Below are positions 27,955 through 36,237 of a stretch of 64,000 bases of DNA, in pieces. Position numbers and translations under genes: made by a program. Source of the DNA: JACRCT01 sp049841135 (GTDB taxonomy: Bacteria; Myxococcota; Myxococcia; Myxococcales; UBA5297); NCBI GenBank assembly GCA_049841135.1, contig JASGHK010000005.1, positions 496,001-560,000 on the forward strand, read 5' to 3'. The notes below the pieces were generated by a model. The model ran no database searches, was not told where the DNA came from, and saw only the letters and a program-made list of their open reading frames with translations. The first letter of the stretch is position 1, and every line of letters begins with the position of its first letter.

Positions 27955-28121
27955 CTGGAGCCTGGCACCGGACTCTGCTCCAGATCGCGACGCTTGCCAT
28001 CTCGGCTCATGTGCCGCCGCGAGGACTTGGGCCAGTGCCAGACTCGGTCTTCCCTCGGGACCCGTGCCAGACTCGTCTCCGACAGACTCGTCTCCGAAGC
28101 CTCGGAACCCGTGCCAGACTC
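27955..28121. repeat. Cluster of GTGTCTGGCACC-type repeats upstream of the RAYT gene
   Basis: One plus-oriented variant (GAGCCTGGCACCGG, from 27957) is followed by minus-oriented copies at 28033-28044, 28063-28074 and 28110-28121, plus half-motifs (CAGACTCGTCTCCGA). The gap 27823-28149 between the transposase and the thiolase holds nothing else recognisable. Confidence 0.8.
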
Positions 28122-28149
28122 GTCTCCGAAGCCGTCTCCGAAGCGCCGG

Positions 28150-29343
28150 TCAGGTCGCCTCCACCAGCACCGCGATCCCCTGCCCACCCCCGATGCAGGC
28201 GCTCCCGAGCCCCAGCCGCTTGCCGCGGGCCCTGAGCTGGTAGAGCAGGTGCATGGTGATGCGCGCTCCGCTCGCGGCGAGGGGATGGCCCACGGCGATG
28301 GCGCCACCGTCGACGTTGGTCTTGACGCGATCGAGCCGAAGCTCCTTCTCCACCGCCAGGTACTGCGGGGCGAACGCCTCGTTGACCTCGAGGAGGTCGA
28401 CGTCCTCGAGAGCGAGTTGGTGCCGCTCCATCAAGTTGCGGATGGCGGGGACGGGCCCGATGCCCATCACGTCCGGGTCGCAGCCGGCATGGCCCCAGCC
28501 CAAGACGCGGCCGATGGGATTCAGACCTCGGCGGTCGGCGTACTCGCGAGTGGACATGACCATGGCCCCGGCGCCGTCGCTGATGCCCGAAGCGGCACCC
28601 GGGTGGATGACGCCGTCCTTCTTGAAGACCTTGGGCAGCCGCTCGAAGGACTCGCGCGTGGTCTCCGGCCGGTTGTGCTCGTCCTTGGAGAAGACGACGG
28701 GCTTGCCCTTCCTGGCCGGCAGCTCCACCGGCGCGATCTCCGCCTCGAGCCGTCCCTCGCGCTGGGCCGCCGCGAAGCGCTGCTGCGAGAGCACCGAATA
28801 CTCGTCGACCTCGGCCTGCCCGATGCCGTAGCGCTGTGCCAGGTTTTCGGCGGTGATGCCCATGGGCAGGTCGTTGTAGGAGTCGGTGAGCGAGGTCCAG
28901 AGCATGTCCTCGAGGTTGCCCTTCCCCAAAGGCAGCCCCCACCGTGCGCCGCGAATGACGTGGGGGCACTGGCTCATCGACTCGGTGGCGCCGGCGAGCA
29001 CCAGCTGGGCTTGCCCGGTCATCATGAGCATGGCCGCCTGCACCACCGCCTCGAACCCCGAGCCGCACAGCCGGTTGACGGTGAGCGCGGGCGTCCTGAC
29101 CGGCAAGCCGGCGTAAAGGCCGACGTGCCTCGACAGGTAGATGGCGTCGCTGGAGGTCTGGGCGACATTGCCGAAGACGACGTGGTCGAAATCCTCGACG
29201 GGCGCCCCTGCCTGGGCGATGGCCGCCTTGGCAGCGTGCACGCCCAGATCGACGGCAGAGACGTCCTTCAAGCTGCCGCCGAACGTGCCGAACGGGGTCC
29301 GGCGGGCAGACAGGAACACGATCTCCTGGGGGATGGCTTTCAT
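28150..29343 (-). CDS. Thiolase (acetyl-CoA C-acyltransferase)
   Basis: The 397-residue protein is a complete thiolase: nucleophile Cys93 in NRLCGSGFEAV, the loop GATESMSQCPHV, then LLEVNEAFAPQY, GGAIAVGHPLAASGAR (catalytic His) and GSACIGGGQGIAVLVE (second Cys). It condenses or cleaves acyl-CoAs, in beta-oxidation or in acetoacetyl-CoA formation for PHA or ketogenesis; the sequence alone does not decide. The start at 29343 (MKAIPQEIVFLS) matches the family. It stands alone between the RAYT gene and a lipoprotein gene. Confidence 0.93.
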   Translation of the reverse strand: MKAIPQEIVFLSARRTPFGTFGGSLKDVSAVDLGVHAAKAAIAQAGAPVEDFDHVVFGNVAQTSSDAIYLSRHVGLYAGLPVRTPALTVNRLCGSGFEAVVQAAMLMMTGQAQLVLAGATESMSQCPHVIRGARWGLPLGKGNLEDMLWTSLTDSYNDLPMGITAENLAQRYGIGQAEVDEYSVLSQQRFAAAQREGRLEAEIAPVELPARKGKPVVFSKDEHNRPETTRESFERLPKVFKKDGVIHPGAASGISDGAGAMVMSTREYADRRGLNPIGRVLGWGHAGCDPDVMGIGPVPAIRNLMERHQLALEDVDLLEVNEAFAPQYLAVEKELRLDRVKTNVDGGAIAVGHPLAASGARITMHLLYQLRARGKRLGLGSACIGGGQGIAVLVEAT

Positions 29344-29407
29344 CGGTCGGCGCCTCCGTCTGAGCAGGGCCGGGTCCTGACGACGTTCCGCACCGGCCCT
29401 TCCAATG

Positions 29408-29995
29408 CTAGCGGCAGGTGCACGTCGGCGCAGCGCAAGCCCAGTCGCACGACGACGAGAGCTCTTGCGCCCTGCAGTCGGCGTCCGCCGCGCACCAGAG
29501 CTGGAACGGATGCTCGAGCTGGAAGTAGGGCACCTGCGCGCCGTCGGGCGACTCGTGGTACAGGCCGACCTGGGGCGAATGGGCAATGAGGGCCCGCTTG
29601 AGCGTCATCCGCACGTACGAGACGCCCGCATCGCCTCCCTCGTCGACGAAGAACCCGAAGGTGACCCCCGACGCGCGGCCGGGGTCGGGCATCGCACGGA
29701 TCTGGGTATAGGTGCCGTCGACGGGCACTGCGGTACAGCCCTGCCCGTCCTCGCAGCGGACGACCATCTCGCCGTGGAAGGTCCCGTCCCTGCGCAAGAC
29801 GAGCAGCCGCATCGCGCGCGGCGCTTCGTGCCCAGCGTCGTCGATCCGGAAAGTGCCGAGCAGCGACGGGTCGACGCCGCCGGCGGCCACCTGGACAACG
29901 CTTTCGAGATTCTTGAGGCCGTCGGCGGCGCCGCAGGATGAGGCCAGCGCGAGCAGCGCGAGGAGCGCAGTCGTGTGAAGCCCGTTGGATCCCAT
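29408..29995 (-). CDS. Predicted lipoprotein with Cys-rich tail
   Basis: The start at 29995 gives a signal with lipobox LLALASSCGA. The 195-residue product has a beta-rich body (LLGTFRIDDAGHEAPRAMRL, then LRRDGTFHGEMVVRCEDG) and a Cys-rich end (LWCAADADCRAQELSSSCDW, then CAAPTCTCR) like the Cys modules at 7-9 kb. The VDGTYTQIRA and SPDGAQVPYF pieces suggest a lipocalin-like or immunoglobulin-like sheet, but no family is recognised. The longer upstream reading of this frame has no signal and is not preferred. About 200 bases upstream (29996-30198) show no gene. Confidence 0.7.
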   Translation of the reverse strand: MGSNGLHTTALLALLALASSCGAADGLKNLESVVQVAAGGVDPSLLGTFRIDDAGHEAPRAMRLLVLRRDGTFHGEMVVRCEDGQGCTAVPVDGTYTQIRAMPDPGRASGVTFGFFVDEGGDAGVSYVRMTLKRALIAHSPQVGLYHESPDGAQVPYFQLEHPFQLWCAADADCRAQELSSSCDWACAAPTCTCR

Positions 29996-30198
29996 GAACC
30001 TCGCCCCCTCGCCCATGCCCGCACCCGCGATGCCTCGCTTGGCTTGCCCATCGCCTCCAGAGCGCACGAGCGCCTTCTTGGAGAGCGCGCAGATGGGCGA
30101 GGGAATCGAGGCTCGGCTGCCGATGTTCGTGTTTGAGCGGAAGATGGACGACCAAGTAGGCTCCCCCACCACCGTTCGCTGACCTTGGAAGGCATTGC

Positions 30199-31689
30199 TT
30201 GCCTCGCCGCCCTACCATCGCCTGCTCCTGCTCGCTCGCGTTCGCGATCTCGGTGGCTGTCTTGCCGGTCGGCGCTGCCGCGACGGAACCGGAAGCGGAC
30301 GGTGCCGAACGGCTGACCCGCCTGGACGCCATCCGCCGGGGCGTGGAGAAGAACCTGAGCCTGGTCGCCCAACGGCTCGACCTGCGTCGGACGCAGCTCC
30401 TCTCGCGGGCAGCCTGGCAGCCCTACAGTCCATCGCTGGTGATCGACGCCGAGTACTCGAAGGCGCAGGCGGATGCCCCTGGCCTCGGCCGCGAACACGT
30501 CCTCGGGTACGGCGTGGGCGTCTCGATGAAAACCCCAGTCGGTACGAGCCTGAACGCGAGTCTGGCACTGGACCAGGGGCTCGGTGGCGGCGGCACCGCG
30601 GCCGGTGGAGCGAACGGGACCGCCACCGAAGGCAAGGTGAGCCTGGGACTGACCCAGCCGCTGCTCAAGGGGGGCTGGCTTGCGGGCGCCGCACTTCCCC
30701 TGCGCGAAGCCGAGCTCCTCTCGCGAATCCAGCGCGAGCTGTTCCGGGACGAGCTCAACCGCCTCATCGCTTCGGTCGAAGCCGCTTACTGGGACCTCGC
30801 GGTGGCCGAGGCCGACCTCGCCATCAAGACCCGCTCGCGCGACCGCGCCAAGCAGCAGTTCGAGGACACCGCCGAGAACATCCGCCGCGGCATCCTGGCC
30901 CCCGGGGAGATCTACGTCGTCGAGGAGAACGTCGTCTTCTTCGAGCAGGAGCTCGTCCGCGCCGACCAGACGCTACGCCTGGCACGTCATCGCCTGGCCG
31001 CGATGTTGCGGCTGCCGGCCGACACCTTGCTCGGTGCCAGAGACGCGCTGGAGGGTTCCGAAGTCGACTTGCCCCAGCGTGCGCAGGCCATCGATACCGG
31101 CCTGCGCGAGAGCCCGACCGTGGCGGCGCAGACGCTGCGGTGCGAGCTGTCGAACGCCCGGCTCGAAAACGCCTCCAACCTCTCCCTGCCCTCGCTCGAC
31201 CTGAGCGCGTCCCTCTCGCTCAACGGTTCGGACGAGGCGTATGCCGAGGCCTGGCGCAAGGTCTTCGCAGAACCGCAGCTCGAGGGGCGGGTCGGTCTCG
31301 TCTTTGGAGTCCCGCTCGATCGCGCGGCGGTCCGCGCCGGGGTCGACGGCGCCGCCCTGGAGGCGCAGCGAAACCAGACCCAGCTCGAGAACGCCCAGGT
31401 CGAGGTGCGCTTCGACGTGGACGACAACCTCTCCGAGCTCCAGTCCAGCGTGCGCCTGCTCGGCCTCTCCCAGAAGTCGGTTGAGCTGGCGGAGCTCAAG
31501 CTCCAGGCCGAGACCGACAAGTACAAGCTCGGCCTGGCGACACTCGCCGACCTGGTGCGCTTTCAGCGCGACCTCGACAACGCGCTCATCGGCCTGCAAA
31601 GGCTGCACCGCGCCGTGCGCACCGGCCGCTCGCGCCTGCTCCAGAGTCAGGGGACGCTCCACCAGTCGGTCGGCGTGGAGGTGAGATAG
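30199..31689 (+). CDS. TolC-family outer-membrane efflux protein
   Basis: A TTG start with GGAAGG upstream gives a signal peptide (AISVAVLPVGAAA) and a 496-residue protein with the two-repeat TolC/OEP pattern: long amphipathic helices (RLDAIRRGVEKNLSLVAQRL; LNRLIASVEAAYWDLAVAEA; LRLARHRLAAMLRLP) alternating with short beta stretches (EGKVSLGLTQPLLKG; EGRVGLVFGVPLDR). Such proteins form the trimeric outer-membrane duct of tripartite exporters. First gene of an export operon; the ATPase gene begins 3 bases after its stop. Confidence 0.88.
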   Translation: MPRRPTIACSCSLAFAISVAVLPVGAAATEPEADGAERLTRLDAIRRGVEKNLSLVAQRLDLRRTQLLSRAAWQPYSPSLVIDAEYSKAQADAPGLGREHVLGYGVGVSMKTPVGTSLNASLALDQGLGGGGTAAGGANGTATEGKVSLGLTQPLLKGGWLAGAALPLREAELLSRIQRELFRDELNRLIASVEAAYWDLAVAEADLAIKTRSRDRAKQQFEDTAENIRRGILAPGEIYVVEENVVFFEQELVRADQTLRLARHRLAAMLRLPADTLLGARDALEGSEVDLPQRAQAIDTGLRESPTVAAQTLRCELSNARLENASNLSLPSLDLSASLSLNGSDEAYAEAWRKVFAEPQLEGRVGLVFGVPLDRAAVRAGVDGAALEAQRNQTQLENAQVEVRFDVDDNLSELQSSVRLLGLSQKSVELAELKLQAETDKYKLGLATLADLVRFQRDLDNALIGLQRLHRAVRTGRSRLLQSQGTLHQSVGVEVR

Positions 31690-31692
31690 GCC

Positions 31693-32470
31693 ATGGCCGA
31701 CCGAACGCCCGCCGCCGATAAGCCCGGTGCCAGACACGCCTCCAAGCCCGGTGCCAGACACGCCTCCGAGCCCGGTGCCAGACACGAGCCCGACGAGCCA
31801 CTCATCGCCCTGCGCGGGGTCGCCAAGAGCTACCAGCGCGACCAGTCGCAGGTGGCCGTCCTGCACGGCATCGACCTCTCCATCCCCCAGGGGGAGCGCG
31901 TGGCGATCATGGGGCGGTCCGGCTCGGGCAAGTCGACGCTGCTCAACATCCTGGGCTGCCTCGACGAGCCCAGCTCCGGGACCTACCTTCTCGGCGGCGC
32001 CGACGTCAGCCACCTGCCCGACGACGAGCTCTCTCGGCTGCGCAACCGGACCTTCGGCTTCGTCTTCCAGGCCTTCCACCTGCTCAAGGGCCTGACCATC
32101 GTCGAGAACGTCGAACTGCCCATGGAGTACGGCGACGTCCCGGCGGCCGAGCAGCGCCGGCGCGCGCTCGAGCTGCTGGAGCTGGTGGGGCTGGGCCACC
32201 GCGTCGGACACCGGCCCAGCGAGCTTCTCCGGTGGCGAGCGGCAGCGGGTGGCCATCGCGCGGGCGCTGGCGAACAAGCCCCGCGTGCTGCTGGCCGACG
32301 AGCCGACCGGCGCGCTCGACTCCAAGGCACAGCGGCTCATCATCGAGCTGCTCCTGAAGATCCACGAGACGCTCGGCACGACGCAGATCATCGTCACCCA
32401 CGACGCCAAGGTGGCCGAAGACCTGGGGCACCGCACCATCCGCCTGTCGGACGGAAGGATCGAGACCTGA
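31693..32470 (+). CDS. MacB/LolD-type ABC transporter ATPase with repeat-encoded N-terminus (one frame break)
   Basis: A product of about 259 residues with Walker A GRSGSGKST, Q-loop FVFQAFHLLKGLTIVENVEL, Walker B RVLLADEPTGALD and H-loop IIVTHDAKVAEDLG. The signature LSGGERQRVAIARAL is broken by one extra T (GAGCTTCTCC near 32225). Before the conserved start of the domain (LIALRGVAKSY) there is an unusual tail in which KPGARHAS-like octapeptides repeat three times; these are in-frame copies of the dispersed repeat GGTGCCAGACAC. The family powers export or lipoprotein release, here with the permease at 33501. Confidence 0.88.
31726..31785 (-). repeat. Three coding copies of the GTGTCTGGCACC repeat, 24-bp period
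   Basis: GGTGCCAGACAC occurs at 31726, 31750 and 31774. The 24-bp period is a multiple of three, so each unit adds eight residues (GARHASKP, GARHASEP) to the ABC ATPase N-terminus without breaking frame. Confidence 0.85.
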
Positions 32471-32472
32471 CT

Positions 32473-33504
32473 GTGCGGCGAGCCTGCCTCCTCCAAGCCC
32501 TGCTGCTCGTGGCGCTGGTCGCGCTCGGCGGCGCCTCGCCCGCGCCCGACGCAGGCGCCCCGGACGAGGAGCGGGACAAGGACCTCTTCACTGGCTTCTT
32601 GGTCCCCGCCAACGCCACCGACCTCTACGCACCGCAGACCAGCTTCCGCGTCCGCGGGTGGAACTCCAACTGGGGCACCGTCAAGCTGATGCAGCTGACC
32701 GCTGACGGGGCTCAGGTCAAGCAAGGCGACGTCATCGCCCGCTTCGAGTTCATCGGCCGCGACGCGCTGCAGTGGATCCAGGACCGCATCCAGCGAACCG
32801 AGGCCGAGGCCTCCCAGAGCCGCATCTCCAGTGGCCAGACGCTCGACACGCTCCTGATGGACCTGCGCCGCAAGGAGCTCGCCGCACGCATGGCCTCGCT
32901 CGACGTCCAGCGCGAGAAGGCCCTCTCCAAGCGGCAGGCCGAGCTCTACAAGATCCAGAAGAAGATCGCCGACTTCGAGGTGTACGCCGTCACTTCGCGC
33001 ATCGAGGGCGCCAAGCGCTCGCGCGACGCCGAGAACGCCTACCAGGACCTCAACGTGAAGTGGGTCCACGACGACCTCGACCGCTACCGCTTCTACGAGA
33101 ACGCCTTCCAGGTCCGCGCGCCGCATGACGGCGTCGTCCGCCACGCCTTCAACTCGCAGGAGCGCCGCAAGCTGCAGAAGGGCGATGCCTGCTCCGCCGG
33201 GCAGAAGGTGGTCTCGCTGGCCAAGGACGCCAAGCTCGCCGCGCGCTTCTTCGTCCCCGAACACCGGCTTTCGGAGATCGTCGTGGGCGCGGAGGTGACC
33301 GTCACCAGCAACACCTCGGCCGAGCAGCTGGTGGCCAAGGTGACCAAGGTCGACTTCTTCCCCCAGGAGCTGGGCTTCTTGATGGAGATGCCCAACCTGC
33401 CCAACGGCCAGGAGAAGGCCTTCGCCGTCCAGGCAGAGCTGCGCGCGGTCCCGGAAGGGCTGACGGCGGGCACGGAGATCCGCGTGAAGGCGAGGCCGCG
33501 ATGA
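32473..33504 (+). CDS. Periplasmic adaptor (HlyD/MacA-like), first of two
   Basis: A GTG start two bases after the ATPase stop gives a signal peptide (LLQALLLVALVALGGASPAP) and a 343-residue adaptor. It has a lipoyl/barrel half (VKLMQLTADGAQVKQGDVIA), a coiled-coil hairpin (LMDLRRKELAARMASLDVQR, then KRQAELYKIQKKIADFEVYA), a second half with VRAPHDGVVRHAFN and a beta-barrel segment (RFFVPEHRLSEIVVGAEVTV). It should link the inner-membrane permease to the TolC-like duct. Its end overlaps the permease start by 4 bp. Confidence 0.82.
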   Translation: MRRACLLQALLLVALVALGGASPAPDAGAPDEERDKDLFTGFLVPANATDLYAPQTSFRVRGWNSNWGTVKLMQLTADGAQVKQGDVIARFEFIGRDALQWIQDRIQRTEAEASQSRISSGQTLDTLLMDLRRKELAARMASLDVQREKALSKRQAELYKIQKKIADFEVYAVTSRIEGAKRSRDAENAYQDLNVKWVHDDLDRYRFYENAFQVRAPHDGVVRHAFNSQERRKLQKGDACSAGQKVVSLAKDAKLAARFFVPEHRLSEIVVGAEVTVTSNTSAEQLVAKVTKVDFFPQELGFLMEMPNLPNGQEKAFAVQAELRAVPEGLTAGTEIRVKARPR

Positions 33505-34754
33505 TCCCCGCCCGCGCCTTTCCACGTCCTCTGGCCGGACGCGCGGTCCGACGCAGCCTCGTCCAGTTCCGCACCCACCCGCTGCGGACCGCGCTGGCGC
33601 TGCTGGGCATGGTGCTCGGCGTCAGCTCGGTCGTGGGCATGGTCTCCATCGGCGAGGGGGCGCAGCGCGAGATCGTCGCCAGCATCGAGGCGCTGGGCGG
33701 CGACGTGGTGCACGTCAAGGCCAAGGACGTCCCCGACGACAAGGTCGGCGAGATCGTCAACGACTCGCGCGGGCTGCACCGGGGCGACGTCCTCGCCCTC
33801 AAGGCCATCTTCTCCACCATCGGCGAGACGGCCTACGCGCGCTGGACGGGGCTGGGCGTCAGCGATCTGCCGATCTCGACTTACAACGTGAAGCTCGTCG
33901 CGGCCCAGCCGGCCGTCTTCGAGGTACACCGGCTGAAGGTGAGCGAAGGCCGGCCGCTCCTGGAGCTCGACGACCGCTACGGCCGGCGGGTGGCGGTGCT
34001 GGGCTCGGAGCTGGCGCAGAAGGCGTTCGGCGGCAAGGCGGTCGGCCGGCGGATCCGCCTGGGCTACGCCTACTTCGAGGTGGTGGGCACGCTCGAGGCC
34101 AAGCGCTCGGGCGGTGACCTGCCGGTGGACCCCGAGGCCTACAACCGCGCGGTCATCGTCCCGTTCACCACGGCGACCGAGCAGCTCGCCCCGGCCGAGG
34201 CCTACAAGGAGATCGACCTCATCTCGCTCAAGGTCGGCAGCCTTGCCGAGACGCTGGCCGCCAAGAAGGCCATCACACCCGTCCTCAAGTCGCTGCACGG
34301 CGGGGTCGAGGACTTCGAGATCGTCGCGCCCGAGGAGATCCTGGAGAAGAAGCGAGCCACCCAGGGCATCCTCAACGTCGTGCTCATCTCCATCGCCGCC
34401 ATCTCGCTGCTCGTCGGCGGCATCGGCGTGATGAACATCATGCTGGCCAACATCATGGAGCGTATCGGGGAGATCGGCCTGCGCCGGGCGATCGGCGCGA
34501 GCCGCAAGGACATCCGCGAGCAGTTCCTGGTCGAGTCGGTCATCGTCTGCTTCATCGGCGGAGTCATCGGCATCGTCCTGGGCTTCGCGGTCTCCTTCTT
34601 GGTGGGCTGGGTCTTCGACCTCAAGGTGGCCTTCGCCTGGACGGCCATGGCCGTCTCATTTGCGCTGTCGGTCGGCGTGGGCCTGGTCTTCGGTATCTGG
34701 CCGGCGGTGCGGGCGTCACGCATCAGCCCGGTGGAAGCGCTGCAGCATGAGTAA
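33501..34754 (+). CDS. MacB-type ABC transporter permease
   Basis: The 417-residue permease has the MacB/FtsX layout: an N-terminal membrane helix (LRTALALLGMVLGVSSVVGM) with the conserved GEGAQREI, a large periplasmic MacB_PCD domain (about residues 50-270), and three C-terminal membrane helices (ILNVVLISIAAISLLVGGIG; LVESVIVCFIGGVIGIVLGF; AVSFALSVGVGLVFGIWPA) ending in the family tail ASRISPVEALQHE. It works by mechanotransmission with the ATPase at 31693. Starts by ATGA overlap with the adaptor; its last codons overlap the start of the second adaptor. Confidence 0.9.
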   Translation: MIPARAFPRPLAGRAVRRSLVQFRTHPLRTALALLGMVLGVSSVVGMVSIGEGAQREIVASIEALGGDVVHVKAKDVPDDKVGEIVNDSRGLHRGDVLALKAIFSTIGETAYARWTGLGVSDLPISTYNVKLVAAQPAVFEVHRLKVSEGRPLLELDDRYGRRVAVLGSELAQKAFGGKAVGRRIRLGYAYFEVVGTLEAKRSGGDLPVDPEAYNRAVIVPFTTATEQLAPAEAYKEIDLISLKVGSLAETLAAKKAITPVLKSLHGGVEDFEIVAPEEILEKKRATQGILNVVLISIAAISLLVGGIGVMNIMLANIMERIGEIGLRRAIGASRKDIREQFLVESVIVCFIGGVIGIVLGFAVSFLVGWVFDLKVAFAWTAMAVSFALSVGVGLVFGIWPAVRASRISPVEALQHE

Positions 34755-36231
34755 GACCATGAAGAGATTGGGAAATTGGTCTCAGCTGGAGTCTGGCCCC
34801 CGGTCCCCCGGCCTCGAGTCTGGCACCGGGTCCCGCGGCTCCGAGTCTGGCACCGGGTCCCGCGGCTCCGAGTCTGGCACCGGGTCCCGCGGCTCGGAGT
34901 CTGGCACCGGGTCCCGCGGCTTCGAGTCTGGCACCGGGTCCCGCGGCCTCGAGTCTGGCACCGGGTCCCGCGGCCTCGAGTCTGGCACCGGGTCCCGCGG
35001 CCTCGAGTCTGGCACCGGGTCCCAGCGCCGGGACCGGTGCCAGACTCGCGCTTTTCCCTGCCTTCTCGCGGTGTTGGCGGCCTGCGGCCCCGAGCCCGTC
35101 CCGGTGAAGATGACCGTCCCGGTCCAGCGGGGCGACCTGGTCTTCTCCGGCAGCTTCTACGGCGAGATCGAGCCTCGGGTGAGCCACCCGATCCTGGTGC
35201 CGGAGTTGCGCAACACCTGGCAAGTGACGGTGGAGAGCGTCCTGCCCGACGGAACCGAAGTGAAGAAGGGCGACCTGGTGCTCACCTTCGCCCGCGGCAC
35301 CATGGGCGAGGACCTCAAGGAGAAGGAGTCCGAGCTGGCGGTGGCCGAGGCCAGCTACCGCAAGGTCCGCGAGCAGAACGAGGACGAGTTCATCAGCCGG
35401 ACTTTGGCCATCAAGCGAGATGAATTGTCGGTCGAGCTGGCGAAGCTGGCAGTCGTAGAAGGCGTCAACCTCATCTCCAAGATCGAGCTCGAGAAGGCCA
35501 AGGTCGACCTGTCACGGGCCGAGCTGCAGCTGGAGCTGGACAAAAAGGAGCTGGCGACCTTCGAGAAGAAGCGCGCCGCGGCGCTGGAGATCGAGCGCAT
35601 CAAGGTGAGCTCCGCGACCGACAAGGTGAAGGAGATCCGCGCACAGCTGGCCCTGATGGAGGTGAAGTCCCCTGCAGACGGGGTGCTCTACGCGCCGTAC
35701 ACGCGCCTGAACTGGTCGATGGGCAAGGCCGCGCCGGGCAAGGTCGCCCGCCCCGGAGACAAGATCCTGGAGATTCCCGAGCTCGCTCGCTTCAATGGCG
35801 CGGTCTACGTGCGCCAGCGCGAGGCGGCGCTGGTGAAGGTGGGCGATGAGGCGAGCGTGGTGGCGACCATGTTCCCGAACCGAACCTTCAAGGGGAAAGT
35901 CGTGAGCAAGGACGAGTTCGCCACCACCCGCAACGAGCGCATGGGCGGGTCGAGCCCCCAGGGCACGCTCAAGGAGGTGAAGGTGGTTCTCGAGCTCGAA
36001 GACACCGACGAGCCGCTACGTCCAGGCGGCACCCTGCGCGCCGACCTCTCGACCGTGCTCGCCAAAGGCGTCCTCGTCGTGCCGCTGGCGGCGATCAAGG
36101 ACTCCAAGGGACAGCACAGCGTCGTGCTCAAGGACGGCCGGACCGCGACGGTGAAGGTCGGGCGGACCTCGACGACTCACGCGGAGCTGTTGGAGGGTGT
36201 CTCGGAGGGCGACGAGCTGCGGCTCGAGTAG
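34747..36231 (+). CDS. Second periplasmic adaptor (HlyD/MacA-like lipoprotein) with a repeat array inside the signal region
   Basis: From about residue 100 the 494-residue protein is an ordinary adaptor lipoprotein: CLLAVLAACGPEP (lipobox Cys113), barrel/lipoyl half, a long coiled coil (EKESELAVAEASYRKVREQN to SATDKVKEIRAQLALMEVKS), and C-terminal barrels ending GVSEGDELRLE. Between the initial MSKTMKRLGN and that lipobox lie about 85 residues encoded by a tandem repeat (LESGTGSRG units), so the charged n-region and the hydrophobic core of the signal are pushed apart. No later in-frame start would restore a normal signal. The start at 34747 overlaps the permease; 34759 is an alternative. Confidence 0.82.
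   Translation: MSKTMKRLGNWSQLESGPRSPGLESGTGSRGSESGTGSRGSESGTGSRGSESGTGSRGFESGTGSRGLESGTGSRGLESGTGSRGLESGTGSQRRDRCQTRAFPCLLAVLAACGPEPVPVKMTVPVQRGDLVFSGSFYGEIEPRVSHPILVPELRNTWQVTVESVLPDGTEVKKGDLVLTFARGTMGEDLKEKESELAVAEASYRKVREQNEDEFISRTLAIKRDELSVELAKLAVVEGVNLISKIELEKAKVDLSRAELQLELDKKELATFEKKRAAALEIERIKVSSATDKVKEIRAQLALMEVKSPADGVLYAPYTRLNWSMGKAAPGKVARPGDKILEIPELARFNGAVYVRQREAALVKVGDEASVVATMFPNRTFKGKVVSKDEFATTRNERMGGSSPQGTLKEVKVVLELEDTDEPLRPGGTLRADLSTVLAKGVLVVPLAAIKDSKGQHSVVLKDGRTATVKVGRTSTTHAELLEGVSEGDELRLE
34789..35047 (+). repeat. In-frame tandem array: nine 27-bp units plus one inverted copy
   Basis: Units of 27 bp begin with GAGTCTGGCACCGGGTCCCG at 34789, 34816, 34843, 34870, 34897, 34924, 34951, 34978 and 35005. 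The first is the most divergent, and the units otherwise differ mainly in the last three bases. The ninth ends early and is followed by an inverted copy (GGGACCGGTGCCAGACTC), so the array end can fold as a hairpin with loop AGCGCC. The unit core is the dispersed GTGTCTGGCACC motif. Confidence 0.95.
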
Positions 36232-36237
36232 CCTCGC

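Noticed and set aside
30973..33525. An 850-codon open frame antisense to the export operon
   Set aside because: Spans three real genes on the other strand and only reflects high GC.
34789..35047. CRISPR array
   Set aside because: The 27-bp units are contiguous, with no unique spacers, and no cas genes are present; it is a tandem repeat.
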